From contig NZ_MTQP01000069.1 of NCBI RefSeq assembly GCF_001984175.1, positions 496,001 through 560,000 of the forward strand: 64,000 nt of DNA, in the 5' to 3' direction. This DNA is from Saccharothrix sp. ALI-22-I (GTDB lineage: Bacteria > Actinomycetota > Actinomycetes > Mycobacteriales > Pseudonocardiaceae). Below, piece by piece: positions 1 through 8,085 of this stretch. The notes below the pieces were generated by a model. It did not search any database. It was not told where the DNA came from and saw only the letters and a list, made by a program, of their open reading frames with translations. A program made the translations under genes and the position numbers. How positions within the stretch are numbered: position 1 is the first letter of the stretch; every line of letters begins with the position of its first letter.

Positions 1-94
1 CCGGTCCGGCGCTGGTCACGGCGTCGGACCCCGCACGTCCGGAGCCGACCTCGTTGGGCAGGAACCGGCCGCGTTCCTCCGGAGAGAGTTCCAC
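1..94 (-). CDS. possible N-terminal fragment of an unknown protein running off the window
   Basis: A GTG codon at 94 opens a frame on the minus strand with no stop before position 1; the peptide begins VELSPEERGRF. No domain can be named from about 31 residues. It may be chance reading in GC-rich DNA. From 95 to 347 I see nothing that supports a gene. Confidence 0.2.
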   Translation of the reverse strand, partial: MELSPEERGRFLPNEVGSGRAGSDAVTSAGP

Positions 95-347
95 CGTTGA
101 CCCCGACTTCGTCTGTGAACCGTCCGTCCGCCACTGGGACGTCCCTTGATCACCACAAGTTAGCGGCATCGAGGACGACCACGACCGCTGATCGGACCTC
201 CCGTGACGATCTCCGTGCCGGCCACCGCACTTTCGGGTTGAGCCGCCTTGGCGCGGCCTCCTCCGGAAGTACGACGCCGAGCGGTCCGTTCGCACGACTC
301 GCCCGGCGTGGTCGGCTGCCTAGCGTCGGCCGCATGCTTCGGGGGTC

Positions 348-795
348 GTGTTCGGGCTGTTGCCGGCCGTCTTGTGCGCCGGCCGTGCGTCGGCGCACGG
401 GGTGAGCGACGCCGCGGACCTGCACTTGGCGCAGACGTTTGCGGGCAACGAACCGACCGTGGTGGTCCGGCGCACGACGCAAGTCCCAGGGCCGCTGCAC
501 GTCGACCTGACCGCACGAACCCGTCCGCGCGGTCACGGTCGGTATCGGGCCGGCGGAGCAACACGCCCACGTCATGGTGGATCGGCGTGGCACCCATTCG
601 GCCGTGTTGTCGGTAGACCGAAGTGGGCCGTGGGAGGTGGTGCCCACCGCCGACTCCGGCGAACGCGCCACCATCCCGTTCCGGGTGCTGACACCTCGGT
701 TGAGCGCGTGGGAGCCGGTGGCCTACGGAGGGTTGTCGCTGGCAGGGCTGCTGTTGGCCACGACTTTGCTCAGCGCGGTGTTCATCAGGCGAGGA
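348..795 (+). pseudogene. broken secreted protein with C-terminal membrane helix
   Basis: A GTG start at 348 opens a signal peptide (FGLLPAVLCAGRASAHG) and then a strand-rich exported domain (DLHLAQTFAGNEPTVVVRR). Near 508 the reading shifts by one base: the sequence continues as HEPVRAVTVGIGPAEQHAH and ends in a membrane helix (about 715-790, GLSLAGLLLATTLLSAVF). A single-base loss explains the shift. Proteins of this shape sit beside YtkA-like proteins in actinobacterial metal-related loci (known association, recalled). The 3' end runs directly into another broken gene, so the locus has decayed or been assembled wrongly. Confidence 0.6.
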
Positions 796-1399
796 CGGGC
801 GGTTCTTCCGGCACCTGCACCCCGTTCAGGTCGCGCCGGGGCAGTTGGAGGTGCGGGTGGACGTCGACCGGCCGGGGCGGCACCTGCTGCACGTCGAGTT
901 CGAGCGGGCCGAGTCCGGGTCGCAGCTGGCCAGCGGTTCGTTCGAGGTCAGCGGAGAGAACCGGGAACGGCCGGTCGACGTCCCGTCGGTGGACCTGGGA
1001 GTGGCGAACGCCGTCGCCGGGCAGGCCACGACGGTCGAGGTGGTCGTGGGTGAACGGGCGGACCTCCAGCCGTGGCTGGGCATGGCGGGGCACCTCGTGC
1101 TGCGCGACCGGGCAGGCGGGTTCTTCGGGCACGTGCACGAGATGGGCCCGATGACGACCGGCCGCCCGGACGAGACGGTCGCCGGTCTCGGGCCGCGACT
1201 GCGGTTCACCTTCACGTTCTCCGCGCCGGGCCGGTACCTGGGGTGGGTGCAGTACCAGCGGGACTTCACCGTGACGACGGTGCCGCTGACGATCGACGTC
1301 CGGGGGGCGAATGAGAGTCCTATTCGGACGTCGGGCCGGACACGTTCTTCACCGCGCCGCACCTGGTGCTGTACCTGGGCATGGCGTTGTGCGGGGTGA
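782..1399 (+). pseudogene. 5'-truncated YtkA-like secreted protein
   Basis: From 782 a different frame reads a conserved exported domain without any start or signal peptide: DGRFFRHLHPVQVAPGQLEV, then GMAGHLVLRDRAGGFFGHVH and FTFSAPGRYLGWVQYQRDF. The His-rich FGHVHEMGPM segment and the final immunoglobulin-like strands resemble YtkA-like domains linked to copper or heavy-metal handling. The N-terminus is missing and the frame starts inside the 3' end of the preceding broken gene, as expected from a deletion joining two neighbours. After about 1306 the similarity ends and the frame runs on to a chance stop. Confidence 0.6.
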
Positions 1400-1452
1400 C
1401 GAGCCTGACCGTGGTGCTGCACCGGACGTTCCGCGTAGCGTTCGGCCGTGAT
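1321..1452 (+). pseudogene. fragment of a membrane protein N-terminal region
   Basis: A third open stretch reads YSDVGPDTFFTAPHLVLYLG, then GMALCGVTSLTVVLHRTFRV, typical of the first membrane helix of a multi-spanning protein. It has no start codon of its own and is cut at the GTG of the next gene. It is the third fragment in a row here; the precise parent family is not identified. Confidence 0.4.
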
Positions 1453-1804
1453 CACCAGCTCCCCCAACCGCCCAGGTGTGGCGTCCGCCCTCAGGTTCCT
1501 CACCGAGCTGGTCGCCTGGGTGGCCACGCCGTGGGCGTTGTGGGACGTCTCCTGGGTGCTGTCCGTGTTGTCCGTGGTGGTGTTGATCGGGCTGCCGACG
1601 GTGTTCGCCACTCCGGGCGACAAGCCGCACGTGATGGTGCCGGTCCCCGGTCACGTCACCATCGCGCTGGTGGTGCTCCAGGTCGTGGCGGCCGTCGTGT
1701 CGTCGTGGATCGCCTGGCACCCGGTCGCGGCGGGCGTCGTCACGGCGTTGGCGGTGGCGTCGGTGGTCGCCGAGCAGCCCCGGTGGCGGTGGCTGGCGCG
1801 TTGA
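1448..1804 (+). CDS. small membrane protein, YrdB/DUF2568-like
   Basis: A 118-residue protein with a GTG start and about four hydrophobic helices (residues about 23-35, 38-53, 68-87 and 91-106). The opening LRFLTELVAWVATPWALW pattern and the C-terminal QPRWRWLAR resemble YrdB/DUF2568 membrane proteins, whose function is unknown. The start codon lies directly against the broken membrane-protein fragment, so the upstream context has been rearranged; a fusion cannot be excluded. Unlike its upstream neighbours this frame is clean. The family assignment is tentative. Confidence 0.6.
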   Translation: MITSSPNRPGVASALRFLTELVAWVATPWALWDVSWVLSVLSVVVLIGLPTVFATPGDKPHVMVPVPGHVTIALVVLQVVAAVVSSWIAWHPVAAGVVTALAVASVVAEQPRWRWLAR

Positions 1805-1869
1805 CCACGAGCGTTCACCGGCGGGCAGCACTGCCGGAGTTCATGGTGATCCACGTCATAGTCGAACCC

Positions 1870-1896
1870 TGTCAGGGATCGGGGCGCTGTCCCGTT
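1870..1896 (+). promoter_or_regulatory. ECF41-type promoter for the oxidoreductase-sigma unit
   Basis: TGTCAGG at 1870-1876 is followed, after exactly 16 bases, by CGTT at 1893-1896. The published ECF41 promoter consensus is TGTCACA, 16 bases, CGTC. The element ends 33 bases before the ATG at 1930. A matching element lies before the second ECF41 gene, supporting autoregulation. Confidence 0.6.
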
Positions 1897-1929
1897 CAGA
1901 GGGCACCCGAACCAGACAGGAGCAAGAAC

Positions 1930-3120
1930 ATGCCGCACCGCATCGTCGTCCTCGGAGCCGGATACGCCGGGGGCTACGCCGCCGGATGCCTCGCCCGCCG
2001 CCTCCACCCCGACGACTTCGAGATCACCGTCGTCAACACCGAACCCGACTTCGTCGAGCGGCTGCGCCTGCACCAGCTCGCCGCCGGCCAGGACCTGCGC
2101 CGCTACGGGTTGGCGGAGATGTTCGCGGGCACCGGCATCCGACTGCGACTGGCGCACGTCACCGCGGTCGACGCCGAGCACCGGACCGTCACCGTGACCG
2201 ACGGCGAGGGCACCGACCGGCTCGACTACGACACCCTCCTCTACACGCTCGGCAGCACCGCGGCCGACCACGGCGTTCCGGGCGTGGACGAGCACGCCTT
2301 CCACGTGGCCGGACGGCCGGCGGCGCTGCGCCTGCGCCGGCGCCTGGACGAGCTGGGCGGGCACGGGACGGTGCTGGTCGTCGGCGGCAACCTGACCGCG
2401 ATCGAGGTCGCCACCGAGATCGCCGAATCCCGGTCCGGACTCTCGATCACCCTCGCCACCAGCGGCGAGCTGGGCGGTTGGCTGGGCCCGAAGGCCCGCC
2501 GTCACCTGCGGCGAGCGTTCGACCGGTTCGGCATCACGGTCCACGAGCACACCACCATCGACCGCGTCGAGGCGACGGGAGCCATCGCCGCCGACGGCAC
2601 CGGCTTCACGTCCGACGTGACCGTGTGGGCGGCAGGCTTCGCCGTCCACCCCATCGCCGCGGCCAGCGGTCTCGATGTCGAGGACAACGGCCAGATCAGG
2701 GTCGACCGCATGATGCGGTCGGTCTCGCACCCGGAGGTCTACGCCGCCGGCGACAGCGTCCACGCCGTCGGCGAGAACGGCCGGCCGCTGCCGATGTCCT
2801 GCGCTTCGGCCGGGTACACCGGCATGCAGGCGACGGCCGCGATCATCGGGGACCTGACCGGTCGCAAGATCTCGAAGACCTCGCTGGTGTACGTCGGCAA
2901 CCACATCAGCCTCGGCCGGAATGACGCGATCTTCCAGCTGGTCGACGGCGACGCGCGATCGAAGTCCTGGGCCCTGCTCGGCCGTACGGCCGCCCGCTTC
3001 AAGGCGGCCATCCTCAGGGGCGCCGCGTGGAGCATGGGCCACCCGACCTTCGGGATGCCGGCTCGCAAGCACCGCCTGGCAACCGCATCCGCCCGCTCCA
3101 CCGAGGCGGTCGCCGCCTAG
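1930..3120 (+). CDS. NAD(P)/FAD-dependent oxidoreductase (NDH-2-like)
   Basis: A 396-residue pyridine nucleotide-disulfide type flavoprotein. The N-terminal FAD-binding motif is VVLGAGYAGGYAAG (residues 5-18), a second Rossmann motif VLVVGGNLTAIEVATE lies near 150, and VYAAGDSVH near 270 is the usual FAD C-terminal signature. It resembles type II NADH dehydrogenases and would pass electrons from NAD(P)H to a quinone or other acceptor; substrate unknown. The ATG at 1930 is preceded by GGAGCAAG. It lies 10 bases before an ECF sigma gene and behind an ECF41-like promoter; oxidoreductases are the classic genomic partners of this sigma group. Confidence 0.9.
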   Translation: MPHRIVVLGAGYAGGYAAGCLARRLHPDDFEITVVNTEPDFVERLRLHQLAAGQDLRRYGLAEMFAGTGIRLRLAHVTAVDAEHRTVTVTDGEGTDRLDYDTLLYTLGSTAADHGVPGVDEHAFHVAGRPAALRLRRRLDELGGHGTVLVVGGNLTAIEVATEIAESRSGLSITLATSGELGGWLGPKARRHLRRAFDRFGITVHEHTTIDRVEATGAIAADGTGFTSDVTVWAAGFAVHPIAAASGLDVEDNGQIRVDRMMRSVSHPEVYAAGDSVHAVGENGRPLPMSCASAGYTGMQATAAIIGDLTGRKISKTSLVYVGNHISLGRNDAIFQLVDGDARSKSWALLGRTAARFKAAILRGAAWSMGHPTFGMPARKHRLATASARSTEAVAA

Positions 3121-3130
3121 CGTGGCGCTC

Positions 3131-4081
3131 ATGGACACTGCCGCCGTGGCGCGTTTCGAGGCCGGCCGGGAGCGGCTGGCCTCGCTCGCATACCGTCTGC
3201 TCGGCTCGGCCGCCGACGCCGAGGACGCGGTGCAGGACGCGTTCCTGCGCTGGCTGGCCGCCGATCGGGAGCACATCGAGGTGCCCGAGGCGTGGCTGAC
3301 CAAGGTGGTCACCAACCTGTCGCTCGACCGGCTCCGTTCGGCGAAGACGCGGCGTGAACGCGCGGTCGGCGCCTGGCTGCCCGAACCACTCCTCGACGGC
3401 GATCCGATGCTGGGCCCGGCGGAAACCTTCGAGCAGCGCGAATCGGTGACCCTGGCGGTGCTGACGCTCATGGAACGCCTCCCGCCGGTCGAGCGGGCCG
3501 TCTACGTCCTGCGCGAGGCCTTCTCCTACAGCCACGCCGAGATCGCCGAGATCCTCGACATCACCGAGTCGGCGAGCCAGCAGCACGCCCACCGGGCCCG
3601 GCGCCATGTCGCCGCCGAGCGCAGCGCCGGTCAAGTCGACCGCGCCGCCGCGCGCCGAATCGTCCAGGCGTTCATCGACGCCGCTTCCTCGGGCCACACC
3701 GAACAGTTGGTGGCGTTGCTGACCCACGACGCGACCGCGATCTCCGACGGCGCCGGGTTGACTGAGAAGTTGACGCGGATCTCGGTCCCCGAGCGGATCG
3801 CCGCCGCCTTGAGAGGCGCCTTCAAGCCGTCCGCGGCGAAGCGGAAACTGGTCGGCGGCTCCCCGGCGATCCACGCCGGCGTGATCAACGGCTCCCCCGC
3901 CATGATCGCCGCGTTCGACGACCGGGTGGTGGGCGTGGTGGTCCTGGAGGTCCGCGACGACAAGATCGCGACCGTGCGTGCCATGGCCGCCCCTGCCCGG
4001 CTCGGCCGCCTCACCGAGGACTGGCGGCGGCGCGAGCACGACGACCCGCTCATCGAATCGTGGTGGCCGGAGCGGCCCTAG
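3131..4081 (+). CDS. ECF sigma factor, SigJ/ECF41-like, with SnoaL-like C-terminal domain
   Basis: A 316-residue ECF sigma factor. Region 2 is at residues about 5-70 (LASLAYRLLGSAADAEDAVQ), region 4 at about 110-160 (MERLPPVERAVYVLREAFSY), and a SnoaL-like domain of about 130 residues follows. In ECF41 factors the extension controls activity through conserved DGGGK and NPDKL motifs. Here they are replaced by SDGAGLTEK and APARL, unlike the other such factor at 55521. It may use a different control mode or belong to a related group. It is co-transcribed with the flavoprotein. The ATG at 3131 is preferred; a GTG at 3122 would add three residues. Its stop overlaps the convergent gene. Confidence 0.9.
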   Translation: MDTAAVARFEAGRERLASLAYRLLGSAADAEDAVQDAFLRWLAADREHIEVPEAWLTKVVTNLSLDRLRSAKTRRERAVGAWLPEPLLDGDPMLGPAETFEQRESVTLAVLTLMERLPPVERAVYVLREAFSYSHAEIAEILDITESASQQHAHRARRHVAAERSAGQVDRAAARRIVQAFIDAASSGHTEQLVALLTHDATAISDGAGLTEKLTRISVPERIAAALRGAFKPSAAKRKLVGGSPAIHAGVINGSPAMIAAFDDRVVGVVVLEVRDDKIATVRAMAAPARLGRLTEDWRRREHDDPLIESWWPERP

Positions 4082-5088
4082 GCGGGTCGCTTCAGGCCCG
4101 ACCACTGGCGACCGTCCACCAGACGGGTCGGGATCTCCATGGGCGGGTCGGCGGACAGTGCGCGCAGCGGGCCGCCGGGCAGCAGCACGGCGTGGTCGGT
4201 GACGATCGCGACGTATCCGCCCACGCGGAAGTCGCCGACGACGGTGGCCGGGAACAGGTCGTCCGGCGGCTTGACGTCTTCCACCTCGGGGATGGCGGCG
4301 CGGAAGGCGCGCACGTCGGGGGTTTCCGCGTCCGCCGATCGGTGCACGATCTCGTTGAGCGGCAGCCAAGCGAGGCGTAGGCGGTGCTTGTCGGCGGTGA
4401 ACAGGATCAGTCGCGGCCCTTGCTCGGCGCTGATCAACACCTGCACGCCGGGACCCGGTCGGGACACCAGCCGGCGAGCGGCGAGTCGTACGGCGGTGAG
4501 GCGGGTGATCTGGACGGCGAGGACGAAACCGATCACACCCACCCACAGCCACACGCCGGGGTTCCCGGACCAAGCCCACACCGCGAGCGCCGCCAGGACC
4601 AGCAGGCACGAGATCACGAACACCCGCAGCGCCGGTACGCGCCGGCTGACGACGTCGTCAGCCGGCAGTTCGATCGACACCGGCGTGGCGATCTGGGCGA
4701 ACAACCGACGCTGCCGCCGTGGTCCGATCAGGAAGCGGGCCAGGAAGTAAGCGCAGAGCGCGGCGTTGACGGCGAACGGGACGACGACCGAGGGCGGTTC
4801 ACCCGCGATTCCCAGCAGCACCGCCGAGACCACCGCGACCGCACACCCGAGCCTGGGCCGTGCCACCAGCACGAGCGGTGTGGCCAGCACTACGACGTAA
4901 CGCACGCTCTGCGGGATCGGGGAGTCGGCGTCCGAGCTGTCCGCGAACAGCGCGATCACGAACGCGGCCAACCACGACAACACGCCCATCAGCACGCGGC
5001 CGGCGCGCCCCGTGCCCAGGGCCTGCCACTCCTCCGCGAACGGCCAGTCCGCCACCGGCGCCGAAGGTTTCCCCATCCCGACGATCAT
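4078..5088 (-). CDS. multi-spanning membrane protein of unknown function
   Basis: A 336-residue protein. Residues about 25-130 hold four hydrophobic segments (including VLMGVLSWLAAFVIALF and VPFAVNAALCAYFLARFLI), then an Arg-rich loop and two further helices (about 175-220, LRVFVISCLLVLAALAVWAW). The last 110 residues are soluble and hold a strand-rich segment (GPRLILFTADKHRLRLAWL). The first helices resemble sensor-kinase input domains, but there is no kinase or helix-turn-helix domain. Starts at 5088 and 5076 are both possible, neither with a strong ribosome site. Its stop overlaps the sigma-factor stop by convergent transcription. Confidence 0.65.
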   Translation of the reverse strand: MIVGMGKPSAPVADWPFAEEWQALGTGRAGRVLMGVLSWLAAFVIALFADSSDADSPIPQSVRYVVVLATPLVLVARPRLGCAVAVVSAVLLGIAGEPPSVVVPFAVNAALCAYFLARFLIGPRRQRRLFAQIATPVSIELPADDVVSRRVPALRVFVISCLLVLAALAVWAWSGNPGVWLWVGVIGFVLAVQITRLTAVRLAARRLVSRPGPGVQVLISAEQGPRLILFTADKHRLRLAWLPLNEIVHRSADAETPDVRAFRAAIPEVEDVKPPDDLFPATVVGDFRVGGYVAIVTDHAVLLPGGPLRALSADPPMEIPTRLVDGRQWSGLKRPA

Positions 5089-5123
5089 GCCCGCTGCTGC
5101 CGCTGGTGCGTCAGCGTGGTGCG

Positions 5124-6419
5124 TCAGAGCCAGCGTGGTTCGTCGGTGCCCCAGAGGGTTGGCGGGCGCTCCCACGTCCCGTCTTCGGTGAGTGGCGGGC
5201 GGGCGTGGCGGAGGGTGCCGTAGGGGGAGGCGGTTTCCACCAGCCACGGTTCGGGGTCGTAGTCGCCTCGGGCCGGTGAAGGTTCGATGTCGTGCAGGAG
5301 CCAGGACGCGGTGCCGGCCAGGGACAGCCTGAGGTGTCGGCCTTGTCGCTCGGTGAGGGCACGCAGGACGGCGGCGGCGAGCAGGTAGCCGGTGCCGTGG
5401 TCGAGGGCTTGCGCCGGGAGGACGCCGGGGGTGCCGTCCGTGCTCTCGACGGCCGCGATGCCGGTGGCGGCCTGGACGAGGCTGTCGAAGCCGCGTCGGT
5501 GCGACCAGTCGCCGGTGTAGCCCCAGGCGCGGAGTTGGGCGACGACCAGGTCGGGGCGTTTCTCGTGCAGGGCTTCGGGGGCCAGGTCGTGGCGGTCGAG
5601 TGCGCCGGGCCGGTAGCCGGTGACGACGACGTCGGCCTGGTCGAGGAGGTCGTCGAACGTCCGCCGGTCGTGGCCGGTGGTGAGGTCGAGGAGGGTGGAG
5701 CGCTTGCCCATGCCGGTGTCGGCGTGGGCGTCGGGGTCTTCGGGGAGGTGCGGTGAGTCGACGCGGAGGACGTCGGCGCCGAGGAAGGCGAGGGTGCGGG
5801 TGGCGACCGGACCGGCGATCACCCTGGTGAGGTCCAGGACGCGGACACCTTCGGCCGGGCGGGATGCCGGTGGTAGGACGCGCCTCTCGGCGTTCGTTGG
5901 GCGCGTTACGACCAGTGGGCGCCGTGTCTGGTCGGGTTCGGTCGCGACCGCGACGGCGAGGCCTCCTGCGGCGTAGACGGTCTCTTGGACCTCTACGGCT
6001 TGGCGGGTGGCGAGTTCGCGTTCGAGGGCGGTTCGGTCCTCGGTGATGTTCAGGGCTTTCAGCAGGCGGGCTCGGTGGTGCGGGTAGTTGGCGTGGGTGC
6101 GGACCCAGCCGTCGGCGGTGCGCCAGAACCCGGACAGCGGCGCGAACGTGGCACCGGTGCGTCCGTCGATCCGCAGGTGGCGTTCGCTGATGAACGCCGT
6201 GGCGACGGCGGCCTCGTCCACCGTCACCGGTGGTATCGGGGTGTTGTTGCGTCGGGCCGAGAGTTCCGCTGCCGCGAGCGCGCACACTCCGACGGTGGCG
6301 CGTGCCATGTCCCGCACGGGTAGGTGGGCGTTCAACACCTCGCCCGCCGTCGTGTACTCGACGGTCAGGTCGGGTCGGCCGCCGAGTGCCGTCCAGGCGT
6401 GCGCTGTTACCGGGTCCAC
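5124..6419 (-). CDS. CaiB/BaiF (class III) CoA-transferase family protein
   Basis: A 431-residue protein in two parts: an N-terminal piece of about 180 residues, then the family core beginning LDLTRVIAGPVATRTLAFLG at about 193 and continuing DVLRVDSPHLPEDPD. The segment VVVTGYRPGALDRHDLAPEA and GFDSLVQAATGIA are typical of class III enzymes, which move CoA between carboxylic acids. The substrate cannot be read from sequence. It diverges from the P450 gene at 6482 with only 62 bases between starts, so the two may share a control region. Position 5089-5123 is a short gap before the membrane protein. Confidence 0.85.
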   Translation of the reverse strand: MDPVTAHAWTALGGRPDLTVEYTTAGEVLNAHLPVRDMARATVGVCALAAAELSARRNNTPIPPVTVDEAAVATAFISERHLRIDGRTGATFAPLSGFWRTADGWVRTHANYPHHRARLLKALNITEDRTALERELATRQAVEVQETVYAAGGLAVAVATEPDQTRRPLVVTRPTNAERRVLPPASRPAEGVRVLDLTRVIAGPVATRTLAFLGADVLRVDSPHLPEDPDAHADTGMGKRSTLLDLTTGHDRRTFDDLLDQADVVVTGYRPGALDRHDLAPEALHEKRPDLVVAQLRAWGYTGDWSHRRGFDSLVQAATGIAAVESTDGTPGVLPAQALDHGTGYLLAAAVLRALTERQGRHLRLSLAGTASWLLHDIEPSPARGDYDPEPWLVETASPYGTLRHARPPLTEDGTWERPPTLWGTDEPRWL

Positions 6420-6481
6420 CTGAGCAGTGTGCTTCTTCTCGCGCTCATGAGCCGCTCGTGGCGGCTATAAGGTCGATCACC

Positions 6482-7651
6482 ATGAAGTACCCGATCGCGC
6501 GCAGTCCTGGTTTCGACCCGCCGGCGGAGTTCGCGTCGCTGCGCTCGGAGGCGCCGGTGTGCCCGGTGTCGTTGCGGCACGGCCAGGAGGCGCACCTGGT
6601 GACCCGGTACGACGACGTGCGGGCGGTGTTGCGGGACCACGGGCGGTTCAGTTCGGACCCGAGCACGCCGGGATTCCCACAGCTGCGGCCGGTCGTGGAC
6701 CGCAAGGCGGCGCCGGGGAGCTTCCTGGTCACCGACCCGCCTGAGCACACCCGGTACCGGCGGATGCTGACCGGTGAGTTCACCCTGCGGCGGATGAACG
6801 CCTTGCGGCCCGAGGTGGAGCGCATCACCCGGGAACGCCTGGCAGCACTGCGTTCGGGACCGCGCCCGGCCGATCTGGTGACGGGTTTCGCGCTGCCCGT
6901 GCCGTCCGACGTGATCTGCCTGCTGCTCGGCGTGCCCGTGTCCGACCAGGAGTTCTTCTCCACCCGAAGCCGAGCCCACCTGAACCGGTCGTTGACGGCG
7001 GAACAGGTGCAGACGGCGTTGGACGAACTGCACGCCTACCTGGAAGCCCTGATCCGCAGCCGCCGCGCGTCACCCCAGGACGACCTGATCAGTCGCCTGG
7101 TGCAGGAGCCGGGGTTGACCGACGAGGAGGCCGTCGGGATGACCGTGCTGCTGCTCGTCGGCGGGCACGAGACGACCGCGAACTCCATCGCGCTGTCCGT
7201 CCTGGCCCTCCAACGCGACCGCGCGCAGTGGGAGGCCCTGGTAGCCGAGCCCGACCTGATCGAGAACGCGGTGGAGGAACTGCTGCGCTACCTGAGCCCC
7301 GTGCACCAGGGCGTGGTGCGGGCCGTGGCGGGCGAGGCAACGATCAGCGGCACGGTCCTGGGCGCCGGCGAGGGCGTGATCGCATCCCTGTTCGCCGCCA
7401 ACCGCGACCCAGCAGCCTTCCCCGAGCCGGACCGCATCGACCTGCACCGCGACGCCCGCACGCATCTCGCGTTCGGCAGCGGCGTGCACCAGTGCATCGG
7501 ACACCTGCTGGCACGCATGGAGATGCACGTAGCCCTCCGAGCCCTGGTGACGGAACTACCCACCCTCCGCCTAGCCGTGCCGTTCGAGGACGTCGAGTTC
7601 AAGTTCGACGCACCCATCTACGGCCTGCGGTCACTCCCGATCACCTGGTGA
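6482..7651 (+). CDS. cytochrome P450
   Basis: A 389-residue soluble bacterial P450. The I-helix oxygen-binding motif GGHETT is near residue 227, the K-helix ExxR motif (EELLRY) near 263, and the heme ligand loop FGSGVHQCIG places the axial Cys at about 338. The FLVTDPPEHTRYRRMLTGEF segment is the usual C-helix region. It would hydroxylate a small substrate with electrons from a ferredoxin encoded elsewhere; none is adjacent. The ATG at 6482 gives the normal N-terminus. Its neighbour is a divergent CoA-transferase, and a MarR remnant overlaps its 3' end. Confidence 0.95.
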   Translation: MKYPIARSPGFDPPAEFASLRSEAPVCPVSLRHGQEAHLVTRYDDVRAVLRDHGRFSSDPSTPGFPQLRPVVDRKAAPGSFLVTDPPEHTRYRRMLTGEFTLRRMNALRPEVERITRERLAALRSGPRPADLVTGFALPVPSDVICLLLGVPVSDQEFFSTRSRAHLNRSLTAEQVQTALDELHAYLEALIRSRRASPQDDLISRLVQEPGLTDEEAVGMTVLLLVGGHETTANSIALSVLALQRDRAQWEALVAEPDLIENAVEELLRYLSPVHQGVVRAVAGEATISGTVLGAGEGVIASLFAANRDPAAFPEPDRIDLHRDARTHLAFGSGVHQCIGHLLARMEMHVALRALVTELPTLRLAVPFEDVEFKFDAPIYGLRSLPITW

Positions 7652-7894
7652 CTCATGGTCACTTGGCGGGTCGGGGGTCTGTTCGACCTTGGCGTGCACG
7701 GGTGACGGCTGCCGGTCGATGAAGCCCTTGGCCTGCATGTCGCTGAGGACCGTGGCCATGCCCTGTTGGGTGACGCCGCAGGCGCGGGCCAGTTGGGCGC
7801 CGGACATGCCGTCATCGCGTGAGAGGGTGAGCAGCACCGTGTACTGGGTCATGGTCAGCCCGTAGGTGCGCAGGAGGGTCTCGTGGTGTGCCAT
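7631..7894 (-). pseudogene. truncated MarR-family regulator
   Basis: The frame reads a MarR winged-helix segment: YGLTMTQYTVLLTLSRDDG, the recognition helix GAQLARACGVTQQGMATVLS, and the first wing strand KGFIDRQPSPVHAKV. It then runs into an unrelated Pro/Glu-rich tail that overlaps the P450 3' end. The second wing strand and the C-terminal dimerisation helices of about 50 residues are missing, and the N-terminal helix is short. MarR proteins need those helices to dimerise, so this is probably inactive. The ATG at 7894 is a guess, since the frame continues upstream without a clear start. Confidence 0.6.
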
Positions 7895-8085
7895 CAGGGC
7901 CTGTTCGGCGGTCTCGGGGTGGCGCGCGAACTGGCGACTGTCGCGCCGCGCCGGGTGTACTCGCCCCGACCCAGGTCGTCGACCCGGCCGCCTTCCTGGA
8001 CCGCCTCGGATTTCAGTGGAAGATCGGGTGAGGGTGAAGGCCGCCCACGGCGCACACCGCGGGCGGCCGCTCCCGCCCCTGGGCT
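7895..8085. other. intergenic stretch with a hairpin and a possible gene remnant
   Basis: Besides the terminator at 8039-8068, a plus-strand frame ending in TGA at 8029-8031 reads PTQVVDPAAFLDRLGFQWKI, which looks like a protein C-terminus without a gene body. It lies at the broken 5' side of the MarR remnant and may be debris from the same rearrangement. Confidence 0.3.
8039..8068 (-). terminator. hairpin terminator after the sugar isomerase operon
   Basis: GGCCGCCC (8039-8046) and GGGCGGCC (8061-8068) form a perfect 8-bp stem with a 14-base loop, 17 bases beyond the stop of the minus-strand isomerase gene. There is no clear U-tract, as is common in high-GC actinobacteria. Confidence 0.6.

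Noticed and set aside
4078..6285. A 735-codon minus-strand frame joining the membrane protein and the CoA-transferase region
   Set aside because: Only the part from 5088 downward looks like protein; the upstream part is a Pro/Arg/His-rich shadow of the CoA-transferase frame.
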